Shown here in pieces: positions 7,601 through 16,579 of a stretch of 52,362 nucleotides of DNA. Within the stretch, counting starts at the first letter, position 1; each line of letters begins with the position of its first letter. Below the pieces are notes generated by a model. It was not told where the DNA came from. It was given only the letters and a program-made list of their open reading frames with translations, and made no database searches. The DNA is from Chitinivibrionales bacterium (GTDB lineage: Bacteria > Fibrobacterota > Chitinivibrionia > Chitinivibrionales > JANQEN01). Where the stretch lies: the NCBI GenBank assembly GCA_028278335.1, contig JANQEN010000072.1:1-52362 (forward strand), read 5' to 3'. Made by a program: the position numbers and the translations under genes.

Positions 7601-9139
7601 CGAGGATATACCTGGGCCATTATTTCGAACCCTAATTGAAAAGGTAATTGAGTCACGGGTTGTGGGCGATGCCGGTGATTTGTATAGTGTGTCAATAGTC
7701 AGATCTGGCCTAGGTGGCGGGCTGACCGAGAATATCAATGAATCGAGGTTGTTTGTTTCATTGGTTTCGATCACCGCACCATCTACATCAACATGGGCAA
7801 TTGCTAAATAGGTAAGTGCAATAGGTAGCAGCATCTTCCGCGTTCTGATATAGGTCGCTCCCGCAGCCATGGCCGGAATATCATACTTTGGTGGCATAGA
7901 TTCTCCACCCACCTTTAAGGAAAGTTTACAGGGAGTAGATACAGCGGGTCCATTGTTTCGAACTCTAATTGAAAAGGTAATCGAGTCGCGGGTTGTGGGC
8001 GATGCCGGTGATTTGTATAGTGTGTCAATAGTCAGATCTGGTCTAGGTGGCGGGCTGACCGAGAATATCAATGAATCGAGGTTGTTTGTTTCATTGGTTT
8101 CACGAACCACACCATCCACATCAACATGGGCAATAGCTAAATAGGTAAGTGCAATGGGCAAGAGCATCTTTCTTGTTTTGATATAGGTCGCTCCTGCAGC
8201 CATGGCTGGTATATCATACTTTGGCGGCATAGATTCCCCACCCACCTTTAAGGAAAGTTTACAGGGCGTGGATACAGCGGGTCCGTTGTTTCGAACCCTA
8301 ATTGAAAAGGTAATTGAGTCACGGGTTGTGGGCGATGCCGGTGATTTATACAGAGAGTCAATGGTCAGATCCGGTCGTGGTGGTGGATTGACCCGAAATA
8401 TCAATGAGTCGATGTTATTAGTTTCATCTGTTTCAATTACAATGTTACCTTTGTCAATTGTGGCAATGGCAAGATAGGTCAGGGCAATCGGTAAAAGCAT
8501 TTTCCTAGTCTGAATGTAGGTCGCTCCCGCAGCCATTGCGGGAATAAGAAATCTCGGTGGCATTGATTCTCCACCAACTTTCAGGGATAGACTACAGGGC
8601 GCAGAAACACCTGGGCCACTATTTCGAATAGTCGTGGAAAAAGTGATTGAGTCCCTTGTCGTTGGACTGATTGGAGAAATGGTGATGGTGTCGACGGTCA
8701 AGTCAGGTCGTGGTGGCGGACTAACTGAGAAAATGAGCGAGTCGATATTGTTGGTTTCATTCAATTCACTGATAGAACCCTCTGCATCAATAGCTGCAAT
8801 CGCAAGGTAGGTGAGCGCTATTGGTAAAAGCATTTTTCTGGTTTGAATATAGGTCGCTCCCACAGTCATTGCTGGGATATCATAAAGAGGGGGCATTGAC
8901 TCACCACCGACCTTTACCCGTAACTTACTGGCTGATGCAGCACCAGTGCCAATATTTCGTACACGGATCATGAAGGTTATCGAATCTCTTGTTGTTGGGC
9001 TTATTGGAGAGATGCTTATTGAATCGACTAACAAATCAGGTGTATCCGAACTGACCGGATCTGGGCAACCGCAGAAAAGTGCAATAAATATGGTTAACAA
9101 AACAATACCGAGACTAAAACCAGTAATCCTATTTTTCAT
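4700..9139 (-). CDS. Giant lipoprotein with 13 tandem CARDB repeats
   Basis: 1479 residues. The N-terminus is a lipoprotein signal with the acylated residue probably Cys25 (FCGCPD), so it should be anchored in the outer membrane. From residue 34 to the end there are 13 copies of a domain of about 111 residues starting PDLTID and closing ETNETNNxDSLIF, the pattern of CARDB (cell-adhesion-related bacterial) domains of Ig-like fold. Repeats 3-7 (about 8374 down to 6710) are nearly identical, repeats 10-13 are diverged. No catalytic domain is present. A stalk or adhesin role is inferred. AAGGA lies 8 bases before the ATG. The 3' end faces the family 2 repeats. Confidence 0.9.
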   Translation of the reverse strand: MKNRITGFSLGIVLLTIFIALFCGCPDPVSSDTPDLLVDSISISPISPTTRDSITFMIRVRNIGTGAASASKLRVKVGGESMPPLYDIPAMTVGATYIQTRKMLLPIALTYLAIAAIDAEGSISELNETNNIDSLIFSVSPPPRPDLTVDTITISPISPTTRDSITFSTTIRNSGPGVSAPCSLSLKVGGESMPPRFLIPAMAAGATYIQTRKMLLPIALTYLAIATIDKGNIVIETDETNNIDSLIFRVNPPPRPDLTIDSLYKSPASPTTRDSITFSIRVRNNGPAVSTPCKLSLKVGGESMPPKYDIPAMAAGATYIKTRKMLLPIALTYLAIAHVDVDGVVRETNETNNLDSLIFSVSPPPRPDLTIDTLYKSPASPTTRDSITFSIRVRNNGPAVSTPCKLSLKVGGESMPPKYDIPAMAAGATYIRTRKMLLPIALTYLAIAHVDVDGAVIETNETNNLDSLIFSVSPPPRPDLTIDTLYKSPASPTTRDSITFSIRVRNNGPGISSACKLSLKVGGESMPPKYDIPAMAAGATYIRTRKMLLPIALTYLAIANIDVDGEVIETNETNNLDSLIFSVSPPPRPDLTIDTLYKSPASPTTRDSITFSVRVRNNGPAVSTPCKLSLKVGGESMPPKYDIPAMAAGATYIRTRKMLLPIALTYLAIANIDVDGVVRETNETNNLDSLIFSVSPPPRPDLTIDTLYKSPASPTTRDSITFSIRVRNNGPAVSTPCKLSLKVGGESMPPKYDIPAMAAGATYIRTRKMLLPIALTYLAIAHVDVDGVVRETNETNNLDSLIFSVSPPPRPDLTIDALTKTPASPTTRDSITFSIRVRNNGPAVSTPCKLSLKVGGESTPPKYDIPAIAVGATYTGTRKMLLPIALTYLAIAHVDVDGTVIETNETNNLDSLIFSVSPPPRPDLTIDALTKTPGSPTTDDSITFSIRVRNNGPAVSTPCKLSLKVGGESTPPKYDIPAIAVGATYTRTRKMLLPIALTYLAIANIDADGEVIETNEANNLDSLIFSVTPADRADLFVEFFYTTPAAPVTGSDFTISAVVINDDFGRSDPCDLTLKVPGDATPPAFSIRALNYGERDTVTRTLNYSFAQAYRAIAFVDTGNVVLESSERNNRDTLDFPVVDPIIHDLAIQSFTMSPLSPTTTDEITFTTVIRNNANLTSPECSLQVEIVGEATSPHYHVPPIAPGATHTIIRKETLTSVTNYRAITFVDLNNVIAETNEENNKDTLNFKVSAPLKPDLTIDTFKKSPDDPTTTDEITFTIIVKNNGPASAAACSLALKIGSDAVPDFAIPSLASSATHEVTYKKTITTAGKNIVAYTKIDVDEKVDESLENNNESSFEFDVSEAKLPDLIILEQSFYVNPSLPTTTEVTTLAFKVMNIGEGDAGPSEALLVIGQETSPPALTVPALAAGESVEITRDETIVIAGWHGVFIEANFNKKINESDETNNTLLPPPFEVVPGGE
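6710..8374. repeat. Five near-identical 333-bp coding repeats
   Basis: CARDB repeats 3 to 7 of the lipoprotein gene have an exact 333-bp period and share long identical stretches at the DNA level, including TTACAGGGAGTGGATACAGC-type segments in most copies. The outer repeats are less similar. This points to recent expansion or gene conversion, and copy number may vary between strains or be mis-assembled from short reads. Confidence 0.85.
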
Positions 9140-9349
9140 GTATGAATCCTTCTTTAAGCGGTTATCTTGTTAGAGAAAATGTTGGAGAATGACAAAATAG
9201 TAGGATGATTAAAATAGGGGTATAATAGAACGTCTAACAATAAAATGTAATCAGGAGAGATAATCTGTCAAATAGATCATATAATAATAGTAATACGATT
9301 AAATTGTGTTATTCATAAAAATGCCATAATCAAATTGATAAAATAGGAG

Positions 9350-9847
9350 ATGAGTGTGGACGAGTTGACAAAAAAGGTAAAAAATATCAAGTTACTAGTG
9401 ATTGGTGTTGACGGTGTTTTAACCGATGCCGGGATGTACTTTAATGAAAAAGGTGACCTGCTGCGCAAGTTCAATCGCCGCGATGGTATGGGAATTAAGC
9501 TCCTTAAAGCCTATGATATCAAATCAGCCATAATAAGCAGTGTTAACTCTGCCATTGTAAAGCAATGGGCTGATATGTTCAAAGTCGATCATGTCCGACT
9601 GGGTTGTGGGAAAAAATTCCACGAATTTGAGAAACTACAAATTCGTTGTGGATTGAAGTTTAGCGAGATTGGCTACATTTCCGATGATATAGACGAAATT
9701 GAGATATTGGAAAAGGTCGGGCTTGCTGTTACCGTGGCTGATGGTATGGAGGTAAATAAGGCTTATTCCGATTATGTGACCAATCTCTATGGTGGGGAAG
9801 GAGCAGTAAGAGAGGTTATTGAGTTGCTTATTAAAAGTAGGCGATAG
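9350..9847 (+). CDS. KdsC-family HAD protein lacking the nucleophilic aspartate
   Basis: 165 residues, full length for the KDO-8-phosphate phosphatase (KdsC/YrbI) subfamily, with the family's C-terminal YGGEGAVREVIELL. The first HAD motif, normally DxDG, reads VIGVDGVLTD: Gly19 replaces the nucleophile Asp, while Asp21 is kept. Motif II is SS instead of SG, and motif IV reads YISDDIDE where GDD is usual. It is therefore likely a non-catalytic relative, or a KdsC that lost activity. No KDO synthesis gene is adjacent. GGAG abuts the ATG at 9350; a GTG at 9356 would have better spacing (6 bases). Confidence 0.85.
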   Translation: MSVDELTKKVKNIKLLVIGVDGVLTDAGMYFNEKGDLLRKFNRRDGMGIKLLKAYDIKSAIISSVNSAIVKQWADMFKVDHVRLGCGKKFHEFEKLQIRCGLKFSEIGYISDDIDEIEILEKVGLAVTVADGMEVNKAYSDYVTNLYGGEGAVREVIELLIKSRR

Positions 9848-9907
9848 AAGTATCCAAAATAAAAGAGCTCAAAGGAACCTGAAGTCGTTGGCCTCCATTT
9901 CAGCATT

Positions 9908-9923
9908 TGTGACATTGATCACA
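9908..9923. promoter_or_regulatory. CRP-type palindrome TGTGA-N6-TCACA
   Basis: TGTGACATTGATCACA is a perfect match to the CRP-family consensus half-sites with a 6-base spacer. It lies about 185 bases upstream of the giant C25 protease gene, the only gene it could easily control. No CRP with a helix-turn-helix is in the window, so the cognate regulator is unknown. Confidence 0.5.
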
Positions 9924-10107
9924 GAAAAATGGGTACCCATAATTTAGTTTTATAAGAGTCATTCTATAATAGAATAAATTCCAAAGGGCATATTTCCACG
10001 TTGTCTTGCTCTGAACCATATAATTTGAAATCATTAATGTGAGTGCAATACATACATCTTTAGATAATGGATAAAATCAAGGAATAATCTACTCAATTGG
10101 AGATTCA

Positions 10108-13100
10108 ATGTTAAAAAAGATTTGTATTCTTTTTTTATTACCAATTTTTCTTTTTGCTGGTAATGTCACCCATCAATACACCTTTGATACTCCCTTAGTA
10201 AAAGAGGGTAAAGCTTTGCTACAGGGGTGCCACCTTACAGGATCACCGGGTATGCCCTGTGTTGCACAAAAATCAGTAAAGCTGCTGCTTCCTAAAGGGC
10301 ACGAGGCAATATCCTATTCTGTCCACTATGGAGAACCACATTATCTTAAAGGCCAGTATCAGCTTCATAATTTTCCCATGTTAGATCAAGCAGGAAAAAA
10401 TAATGACAGCACTTCAATAGATAATGCCTTTTACCCTAGCTCTATGAAGTCAGAGGATTTTACAACCCAATATAAAAATGGCAATGCCATTTTTATTGCC
10501 GCTATCAAACCAGTCCAGTACAATTCGGTAACACAGGAGTTACGATACTATAGAAATGTATCTGTATCTGTTCAGACAAGGTCTAAACGATCTGGGAAAC
10601 TTTACAAGTGTACACCCGCTATAAAAAACCAGATAGCTTCATTGGTCGATAACCCTGAAGCGGTAAACAGCTTGCTTTTAACAAAAAAAGGACCTGACGA
10701 TTACGAATATTTGATCATCACTTCGGATGCCCTAAAGGACTCATGGACCGACTTAATTGATTTTAATAAAAGAAGGTGTTTGCGAACTAAGATTCAGACA
10801 AACGACTATATCCAAACAAATATTAATGGTGCCGATAGTGCGGACAGAGTTAGAAATTATATCATTCAGGAACACACCAATAATAATATGGTATATGTAG
10901 TATTGGGTGGTGATATGAGCCCAATACCTGCACGACGTTTCTATGTAGAATACTATGACCATAACTATGGGGCCCCAGATAGATTTTGCCAGAGGTATAT
11001 GTTGGCTGATATGTATTACTCATGTCTTGATGGAGACTGGGATAGTAATGATAATGGTAAATATGGTGAAACTGGTGAAGAGGATATGCTATGGGATGTA
11101 TATGCAGCCCGGTTTCCCGTTGATAATGCCACAGATCTGAATAATATGATAAATAAAACCATGCGATATTCAGAGAATCCTGTTGCGGATCAGGTGACTA
11201 ATAACCTCTTAGCAGGTGAATTTTTGTGGGATAGTTTTGGTGCGACTATCTGGGGAATTGACCATATGGAACAGTTTATGGGAACAGTTGATATGTATGG
11301 TTTTTCCACAATTGGATTTCCCGAAGCTCAGTGGAGTACAAGTAGAATAAGTGACAAAGAGACTGGTGCTAGTAATGGTTGGACAGGAGCTGACTTTCAA
11401 AATGTGGTCAACTCTGATAAACCAACTTGGATCAATTTTTTTGGCCATGGAAATACATCTATCACATGTAGGCAAACCAGTTCGTCTATAACTGATGCTC
11501 TATATAACAATAATGGAACTAATGCCAATTACTTCCTCCTCATAGCCCAATCATGCAATAGTGCCCAATTCAGTGTCGCAACTTCAATCATGGAAAAGTT
11601 TACGACTATTCAAAACGGGGCGGTGGCATGTATTGGCTTTGGTGAAATGGGCATTGGTGATGATGATGCTACAAATTCTCCAACTAATGTACCCATTCGA
11701 TATCTTCATGATGCTGTTTTTCGCAGGAAGATTCATCATATTGAGGCCATGCATGCTGCGGGCAAAGAGGCTGTTGCAAGTATTGTTACAGATGAAAATG
11801 CAATCAGTAAAGCACCTTACTATAATGCTATGAAAGCTAGTGTTTATTTAACAAACCTTTTCGGTGACCCTGCTCTCTCCATCTGGACTGCATCACCAGA
11901 CTCCCTTAATCCAATCTATGATACGATTTTAACCGATTCTTCTTTTGAGATGCAGACACCCTCCTATACCTGGATTGCTCTATGTGCCCCAACGCAAAGT
12001 GGTGACAGTATTATATGTACACAGCTAACCGACTCCGGAGGAAGCTGCACTATCAATGATCAGGTATTAGCGGACTATGTAACAGCCAATCCTTATGAAA
12101 CACTCAAAGTAAGAATCAAGGCGCATAACTATTACCCCTATGTGGGAAACCTGCATATTAAAATATTAGGAGATAAACCAGAGCTATTTGATTTAAATGG
12201 AAGTAGCACGGATTTACCGGTAACCTTACGTCAAGATGGCTCTGATACGGTTGACATTTTATACCAGCTTTATGATGCGGACTTAACCAGTGATACCATT
12301 AAAGCGCAATATCGTATATCCACATCAGGAAGTTGGATTGACTTAACCAATGTTTCAGGAGATCATGGTTTGGTTTCCGGAGCAGACTCCTCTATTCATC
12401 GACATATTCGATGGCATGCCCGAGGGCAATTGACAAACTCCTTTGAAAGTGACTCTATACAGATAAGAGTTATTGCAATCGATCCTAAAAGACTTTCAGA
12501 TACTTTAGCAATGGCGCTGGCCAATTTGATGTTGGATTTCAAAGCGCCAGATACAGTAACAACGCTCTCGGCTCAATCTGTTTCTCCCACAGAAATAGAT
12601 CTTACCTGGGATGTTTCAGCCTCATTAGATGCAGATACTCAACTGGTGGTTTGCAACACATCTGCGATAGTATCGGTGAGTGATACTGTCGGTAGTTCTT
12701 GGTTTCAAATAAGCAATGCTATAGACTCTATGCGAATTAGCGGATTGACATCTGATACGAAGTACAATTTTGCTGTTTTTACTCGTGATGAAGTGCCAAA
12801 CTGGAATGGGGGGAGTTTTACTACCGGTGTTACCCCTAATATTCCACCCCAATGCCAGATTGACTCGATTTCCACAGAGCAATCAGATTCAGTTTCCATC
12901 ACTTTTTCACTCTCTGATACTGAACGGCATTCTCTCACTATTGCCGGTGCATTTTCTGTTGACGGAACAACGTGGACAGCAACCACTATGACCGGTTTAC
13001 CAGCAACAATCCCTGATAGCCTTTATACTGGTGGAAGGAAACTACATGCCACATGGCCAAGTTCAGTAGCGCTTGCAACCCATGATATTTATCCTCTCTA

Positions 13101-16100
13101 TTTTAGAATCACTCCTTCCGATAGCAGTGTTGGCATTGCAGATACAATAAGTTTTCATCTTGATAATTATCATGGTCAATCAATTGTTTTAACCACACCA
13201 TCTGGTGAGCAAAACGGTAATGTGTCAATCCCTTTTGTTGTAGCTGATACCAGTGGTGATTCAATCACTTTTGCATGTAGCTACTCAATCAATGGGGGAG
13301 CCGCATGGAATGCTACTCAGAATGTGGATATAACAAAGGTCGGACCTGGTGGCTATTCCGGTACCTGCACCTGGAGCTCAGTTGCTGATATTGGGGAGAA
13401 TAATATTACGACGGTACAATTCAAAATTGTCCCTTCTGATAGTTGGCAAAGTGGGACACCTGATACGACTACTAACTTTCATGTTAACAATCAGAATGTC
13501 CCTCTTGTTGTGGAAATCATCCAAGAACCTACAGTACAAGGTGATAATGTATCCTTAGGAGTGCGTATTGTTGCACCTGCATACAATTCTGTTACCATTG
13601 GAAGTGCAACCTTTTCAATTGATGATGGAGCCTTTACAGAGGCAACCTTGACCACCAATACAACGATACCCTCATCCAGCTTTTCCAATGCACCAATCAC
13701 CTGGGCATCAAAGAGTGATTTCACCTCGAACTCCGATAATGTGAGACTGCGCTTTGTTTTTAAAGCAGGTACGCACGAGCAGACCGTAACTAGTCAACCC
13801 TTTACACTCAATAATAATAGTATTCCTAACATAGCGATTAATGAAATCTCCGGTGTTCAGAGTGGTGATATTCCCCTCACCTTTACCATCAGCGATTCCG
13901 ATCAGGACACTATTGGAATAGAGGTGCAATATTCTCAAAATGGGACCACCTGGAATAATGCCGCAATCAGCGGAGATACAACCGGAATAGGTCCTGCAAA
14001 CTATCAAAATGCCAGTATCCTCTGGCACTCACGATTAGACCTTCCCGATCTTTCTCAAAGAACTGTATGGTTAAAAATCACTCCCTACGATCTTAACTCT
14101 GGCAATCCTGATACTATACTGATCACCATAAATAATGAAAACAATGCACCAACCTGTGTTATTGATTCTATTACCTCAGAACAATCAGGCTCAGTGTCAG
14201 TATCTTTTATACTTGACGATAGGGAAAATAATGACATATCAATTTCATGCAAATACTCTAGTGACGGAAATACATGGACTAATGCTACTATTCAAGGGGT
14301 ACCTACTACGATTGATTCCAGTTTGTATCATGGGGGGAAAAAGCTCACCCTTACTTGGTTAAGTACTTTTGTGGTGCCCAGCGAATATTTTCCAAATTGC
14401 CGCTTTTTAATTTTACCCTTTGATGCTGATTCTGGTGTTGCTGATACAGTAACTTTTCCCCTGGATAACTATCATCAGCAATCAATTGTATTGACCACAC
14501 CAACAGGTGTACAGAGTGGTAATGTGTCTATTCCCTACGTGGTTACCGATCCAACCAATGATAATGCCTCTCTCACCTGTAGCTATTCAATTAATGGTGG
14601 CTCCAGCTGGAATCGTACTCAAAATGTATCTATCAAAAATATAACACCAAACGAGTATACTGGAAGCCTTGACTGGAATTCAACAGCAGACATGGGCACC
14701 GCAGATATTAACTCTATTCGATTTAAGATAGTACCCTCTGATGGTTGGCAGAATGGGATAGAGGGAAGTACCCAAAACTTTCGCGTTAATAATACGAATA
14801 TACCCTTAGTAGTAAGAATTATTGAACAGCCGAATGTCCTAGCCGACACCGTTACATTGGCTGTGCGTATTGTTGCCCCCAACTATAACCAGGTTTCAAT
14901 TGACTCTGCTTCCTTTACTCTCTCTCTTGACAATAATATCAACATCACCATTGACTCATTAATTACTGGAAGTCTCATTCAGTCTACCCAGTATGATAGT
15001 GCCATTATTTCCTGGGCCTCGAAAAATGATTTTAACTCCAATGCGGATAATGTGCAATTACACTTTGTGTTTAAAGCTGATACTAATATCCAAAGAGTAT
15101 CCACCGCTTCCTTTACTCTTCATAATAATGAGGCACCCTCAGTCACCATCCATGAAATATCCGGCGTTCAGAGTGGTGCCGTTGCAATTCCGTACACACT
15201 GCTTGATATAGACTTTGATACCCTATCCATTGGTGCACTCTTTTCTGAGGATGGTCAAACATGGACAGCAGCAACAGTGACCGGTGACATGTATAACATT
15301 GACTCAGCGCAATATGATTCGGTTACCGTGGTATGGCAGTCACACCTTGATTTACCCGACCTCACTCCCAAGACAGTCTTTTTCACCATAATTCCCTTTG
15401 ACCTTGATACAGGTAAATCAGATACAATTGAACTGATTATTGACAATGAACCTGCAATTGCTGGCGACTTTAACCAGGATAAAAAGGTCAATTTCTTAGA
15501 CTTCTCCTATGTGTCGGATTATTGGACAAAAACAGCCAATGGAACAGCAACTCCTACAAACATTAAAGAATTAGCCCCCGCTACTGGATCTGTTCCCTAT
15601 TTGACAATTATTGGTGATACGTTGTTCGATTATAAAGACCTTGGCGTATTTATCCAGATGTTTTATTGGTCCTTGGAGAATGGGGGAGATAAAGATCAAC
15701 TTTATATGTTCCAACCTGTCCACACTTTAGCGAGGAATCAATCAAAACCATACTTTACTATAAAAGAACAAAACCAAAAGCTTCTAGTAACCTGTAATGT
15801 AGCAAAAAGCAAAGATCTTGTTTCCTGTAACTTTGTTGTGCAGTATGAGCCCAAAGTATTAAGTTATAACTCAGTTGATGGTAGTCAGGGATTATTGGCC
15901 CCCAGTGGTTCAAAACCATTTTCACTGGTGATGGAAGATGAGGGCTCTGTGAATATTAGCCTTGCAATGCTATCTGCCAAGCCAAACACCAACTCAAACA
16001 ACGATCGCGTCTCGAATATCTTTTTTACCCGGAGTGATAATATAACTTCACAAATGACAATTACCTATACCATGATCAATCAAGCTCATGAAGTAGTTGC

Positions 16101-16536
16101 CGCGGGCATGGAAAGCATTACAATTCCGGAGAGTAGTGAAGAAACCAGCGATCCAGAAAATGTTCTGGTAATAATACCAAACCCCTCAACAATCAGCTCA
16201 ATATATAAGCCGTTTCAATTTAAAGATGATCTTGATGCCATGTCTTTACTTAAAAGGAATCCTTCGGGATTTGTATTTAGAATTAATCTGACAAAAGAGC
16301 AAAGGAACATCGCTTTAAAAGGACGGATATTTATCTATGATGCGATTGGTAATATAGTGATAAAATCGGAGGGAACCATACAAACCTCAAAGAGTAAAAA
16401 CTATGTTGATCTATTCTGGAGTGGTCATAATTCACGTAGAAGAAAGGTTGGTTCGGGGATGTATAAAGTGGTGGTTTTTCTCGAAACCTATGATGGTATA
16501 GTGCGATTACAAGGGATGATTGGTGTTAAGGAGTAA
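10108..16536 (+). CDS. Giant secreted C25 (gingipain-type) peptidase with tandem Ig-like modules, dockerin-, cohesin- and FlgD-like domains
   Basis: 2142 residues with a signal peptide (MLKKICILFLLPIFLFAG). A propeptide-like region is followed by a gingipain-type caspase-fold domain (about 198-600) with His447 in FFGHGN and Cys483 in AQSCNSAQF as the catalytic dyad. Then come an FN3-like domain (about 814-911), eight Ig-like modules of about 108 residues (about 914-1783), a dockerin-like segment (GDFNQDKKVNFLDF, about 1786), a cohesin-like beta domain (about 1870-2010) and a C-terminal FlgD-like Ig tail (IYDAIGNIV, SGMYKVVV), often used for surface export in FCB bacteria. GGAG lies 6 bases before ATG. 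It stands alone and is probably cell-surface or secreted; the substrate is unknown. Confidence 0.88.
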   Translation: MLKKICILFLLPIFLFAGNVTHQYTFDTPLVKEGKALLQGCHLTGSPGMPCVAQKSVKLLLPKGHEAISYSVHYGEPHYLKGQYQLHNFPMLDQAGKNNDSTSIDNAFYPSSMKSEDFTTQYKNGNAIFIAAIKPVQYNSVTQELRYYRNVSVSVQTRSKRSGKLYKCTPAIKNQIASLVDNPEAVNSLLLTKKGPDDYEYLIITSDALKDSWTDLIDFNKRRCLRTKIQTNDYIQTNINGADSADRVRNYIIQEHTNNNMVYVVLGGDMSPIPARRFYVEYYDHNYGAPDRFCQRYMLADMYYSCLDGDWDSNDNGKYGETGEEDMLWDVYAARFPVDNATDLNNMINKTMRYSENPVADQVTNNLLAGEFLWDSFGATIWGIDHMEQFMGTVDMYGFSTIGFPEAQWSTSRISDKETGASNGWTGADFQNVVNSDKPTWINFFGHGNTSITCRQTSSSITDALYNNNGTNANYFLLIAQSCNSAQFSVATSIMEKFTTIQNGAVACIGFGEMGIGDDDATNSPTNVPIRYLHDAVFRRKIHHIEAMHAAGKEAVASIVTDENAISKAPYYNAMKASVYLTNLFGDPALSIWTASPDSLNPIYDTILTDSSFEMQTPSYTWIALCAPTQSGDSIICTQLTDSGGSCTINDQVLADYVTANPYETLKVRIKAHNYYPYVGNLHIKILGDKPELFDLNGSSTDLPVTLRQDGSDTVDILYQLYDADLTSDTIKAQYRISTSGSWIDLTNVSGDHGLVSGADSSIHRHIRWHARGQLTNSFESDSIQIRVIAIDPKRLSDTLAMALANLMLDFKAPDTVTTLSAQSVSPTEIDLTWDVSASLDADTQLVVCNTSAIVSVSDTVGSSWFQISNAIDSMRISGLTSDTKYNFAVFTRDEVPNWNGGSFTTGVTPNIPPQCQIDSISTEQSDSVSITFSLSDTERHSLTIAGAFSVDGTTWTATTMTGLPATIPDSLYTGGRKLHATWPSSVALATHDIYPLYFRITPSDSSVGIADTISFHLDNYHGQSIVLTTPSGEQNGNVSIPFVVADTSGDSITFACSYSINGGAAWNATQNVDITKVGPGGYSGTCTWSSVADIGENNITTVQFKIVPSDSWQSGTPDTTTNFHVNNQNVPLVVEIIQEPTVQGDNVSLGVRIVAPAYNSVTIGSATFSIDDGAFTEATLTTNTTIPSSSFSNAPITWASKSDFTSNSDNVRLRFVFKAGTHEQTVTSQPFTLNNNSIPNIAINEISGVQSGDIPLTFTISDSDQDTIGIEVQYSQNGTTWNNAAISGDTTGIGPANYQNASILWHSRLDLPDLSQRTVWLKITPYDLNSGNPDTILITINNENNAPTCVIDSITSEQSGSVSVSFILDDRENNDISISCKYSSDGNTWTNATIQGVPTTIDSSLYHGGKKLTLTWLSTFVVPSEYFPNCRFLILPFDADSGVADTVTFPLDNYHQQSIVLTTPTGVQSGNVSIPYVVTDPTNDNASLTCSYSINGGSSWNRTQNVSIKNITPNEYTGSLDWNSTADMGTADINSIRFKIVPSDGWQNGIEGSTQNFRVNNTNIPLVVRIIEQPNVLADTVTLAVRIVAPNYNQVSIDSASFTLSLDNNINITIDSLITGSLIQSTQYDSAIISWASKNDFNSNADNVQLHFVFKADTNIQRVSTASFTLHNNEAPSVTIHEISGVQSGAVAIPYTLLDIDFDTLSIGALFSEDGQTWTAATVTGDMYNIDSAQYDSVTVVWQSHLDLPDLTPKTVFFTIIPFDLDTGKSDTIELIIDNEPAIAGDFNQDKKVNFLDFSYVSDYWTKTANGTATPTNIKELAPATGSVPYLTIIGDTLFDYKDLGVFIQMFYWSLENGGDKDQLYMFQPVHTLARNQSKPYFTIKEQNQKLLVTCNVAKSKDLVSCNFVVQYEPKVLSYNSVDGSQGLLAPSGSKPFSLVMEDEGSVNISLAMLSAKPNTNSNNDRVSNIFFTRSDNITSQMTITYTMINQAHEVVAAGMESITIPESSEETSDPENVLVIIPNPSTISSIYKPFQFKDDLDAMSLLKRNPSGFVFRINLTKEQRNIALKGRIFIYDAIGNIVIKSEGTIQTSKSKNYVDLFWSGHNSRRRKVGSGMYKVVVFLETYDGIVRLQGMIGVKE
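12849..15456 (+). repeat. Duplicated four-module block (ABCD, A'B'C'D') inside the giant protease gene
   Basis: Eight Ig-like modules follow the order A B C D A' B' C' D'. A and A' open with CxIDSIxxEQS, B and B' with QSIVLTTPxG, C and C' with PLVVxII and a later VRIVAP, D and D' with EISGVQSG. Each module resembles its counterpart about 1300 bases away more than its neighbours. A tandem duplication of a 1.3-kb block is the simplest explanation; the second block begins near 14149. Confidence 0.8.
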
Positions 16537-16579
16537 GAGCGGTAGTGTTTGAGGATGTCAGATAATGATAAGTTTTTGA

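Noticed and set aside
6291..8477. Series of plus-strand frames repeating every 333 bases
   Set aside because: They are antisense shadows of the CARDB repeats in the 4700-9139 gene; their regular spacing only reflects that repeat.
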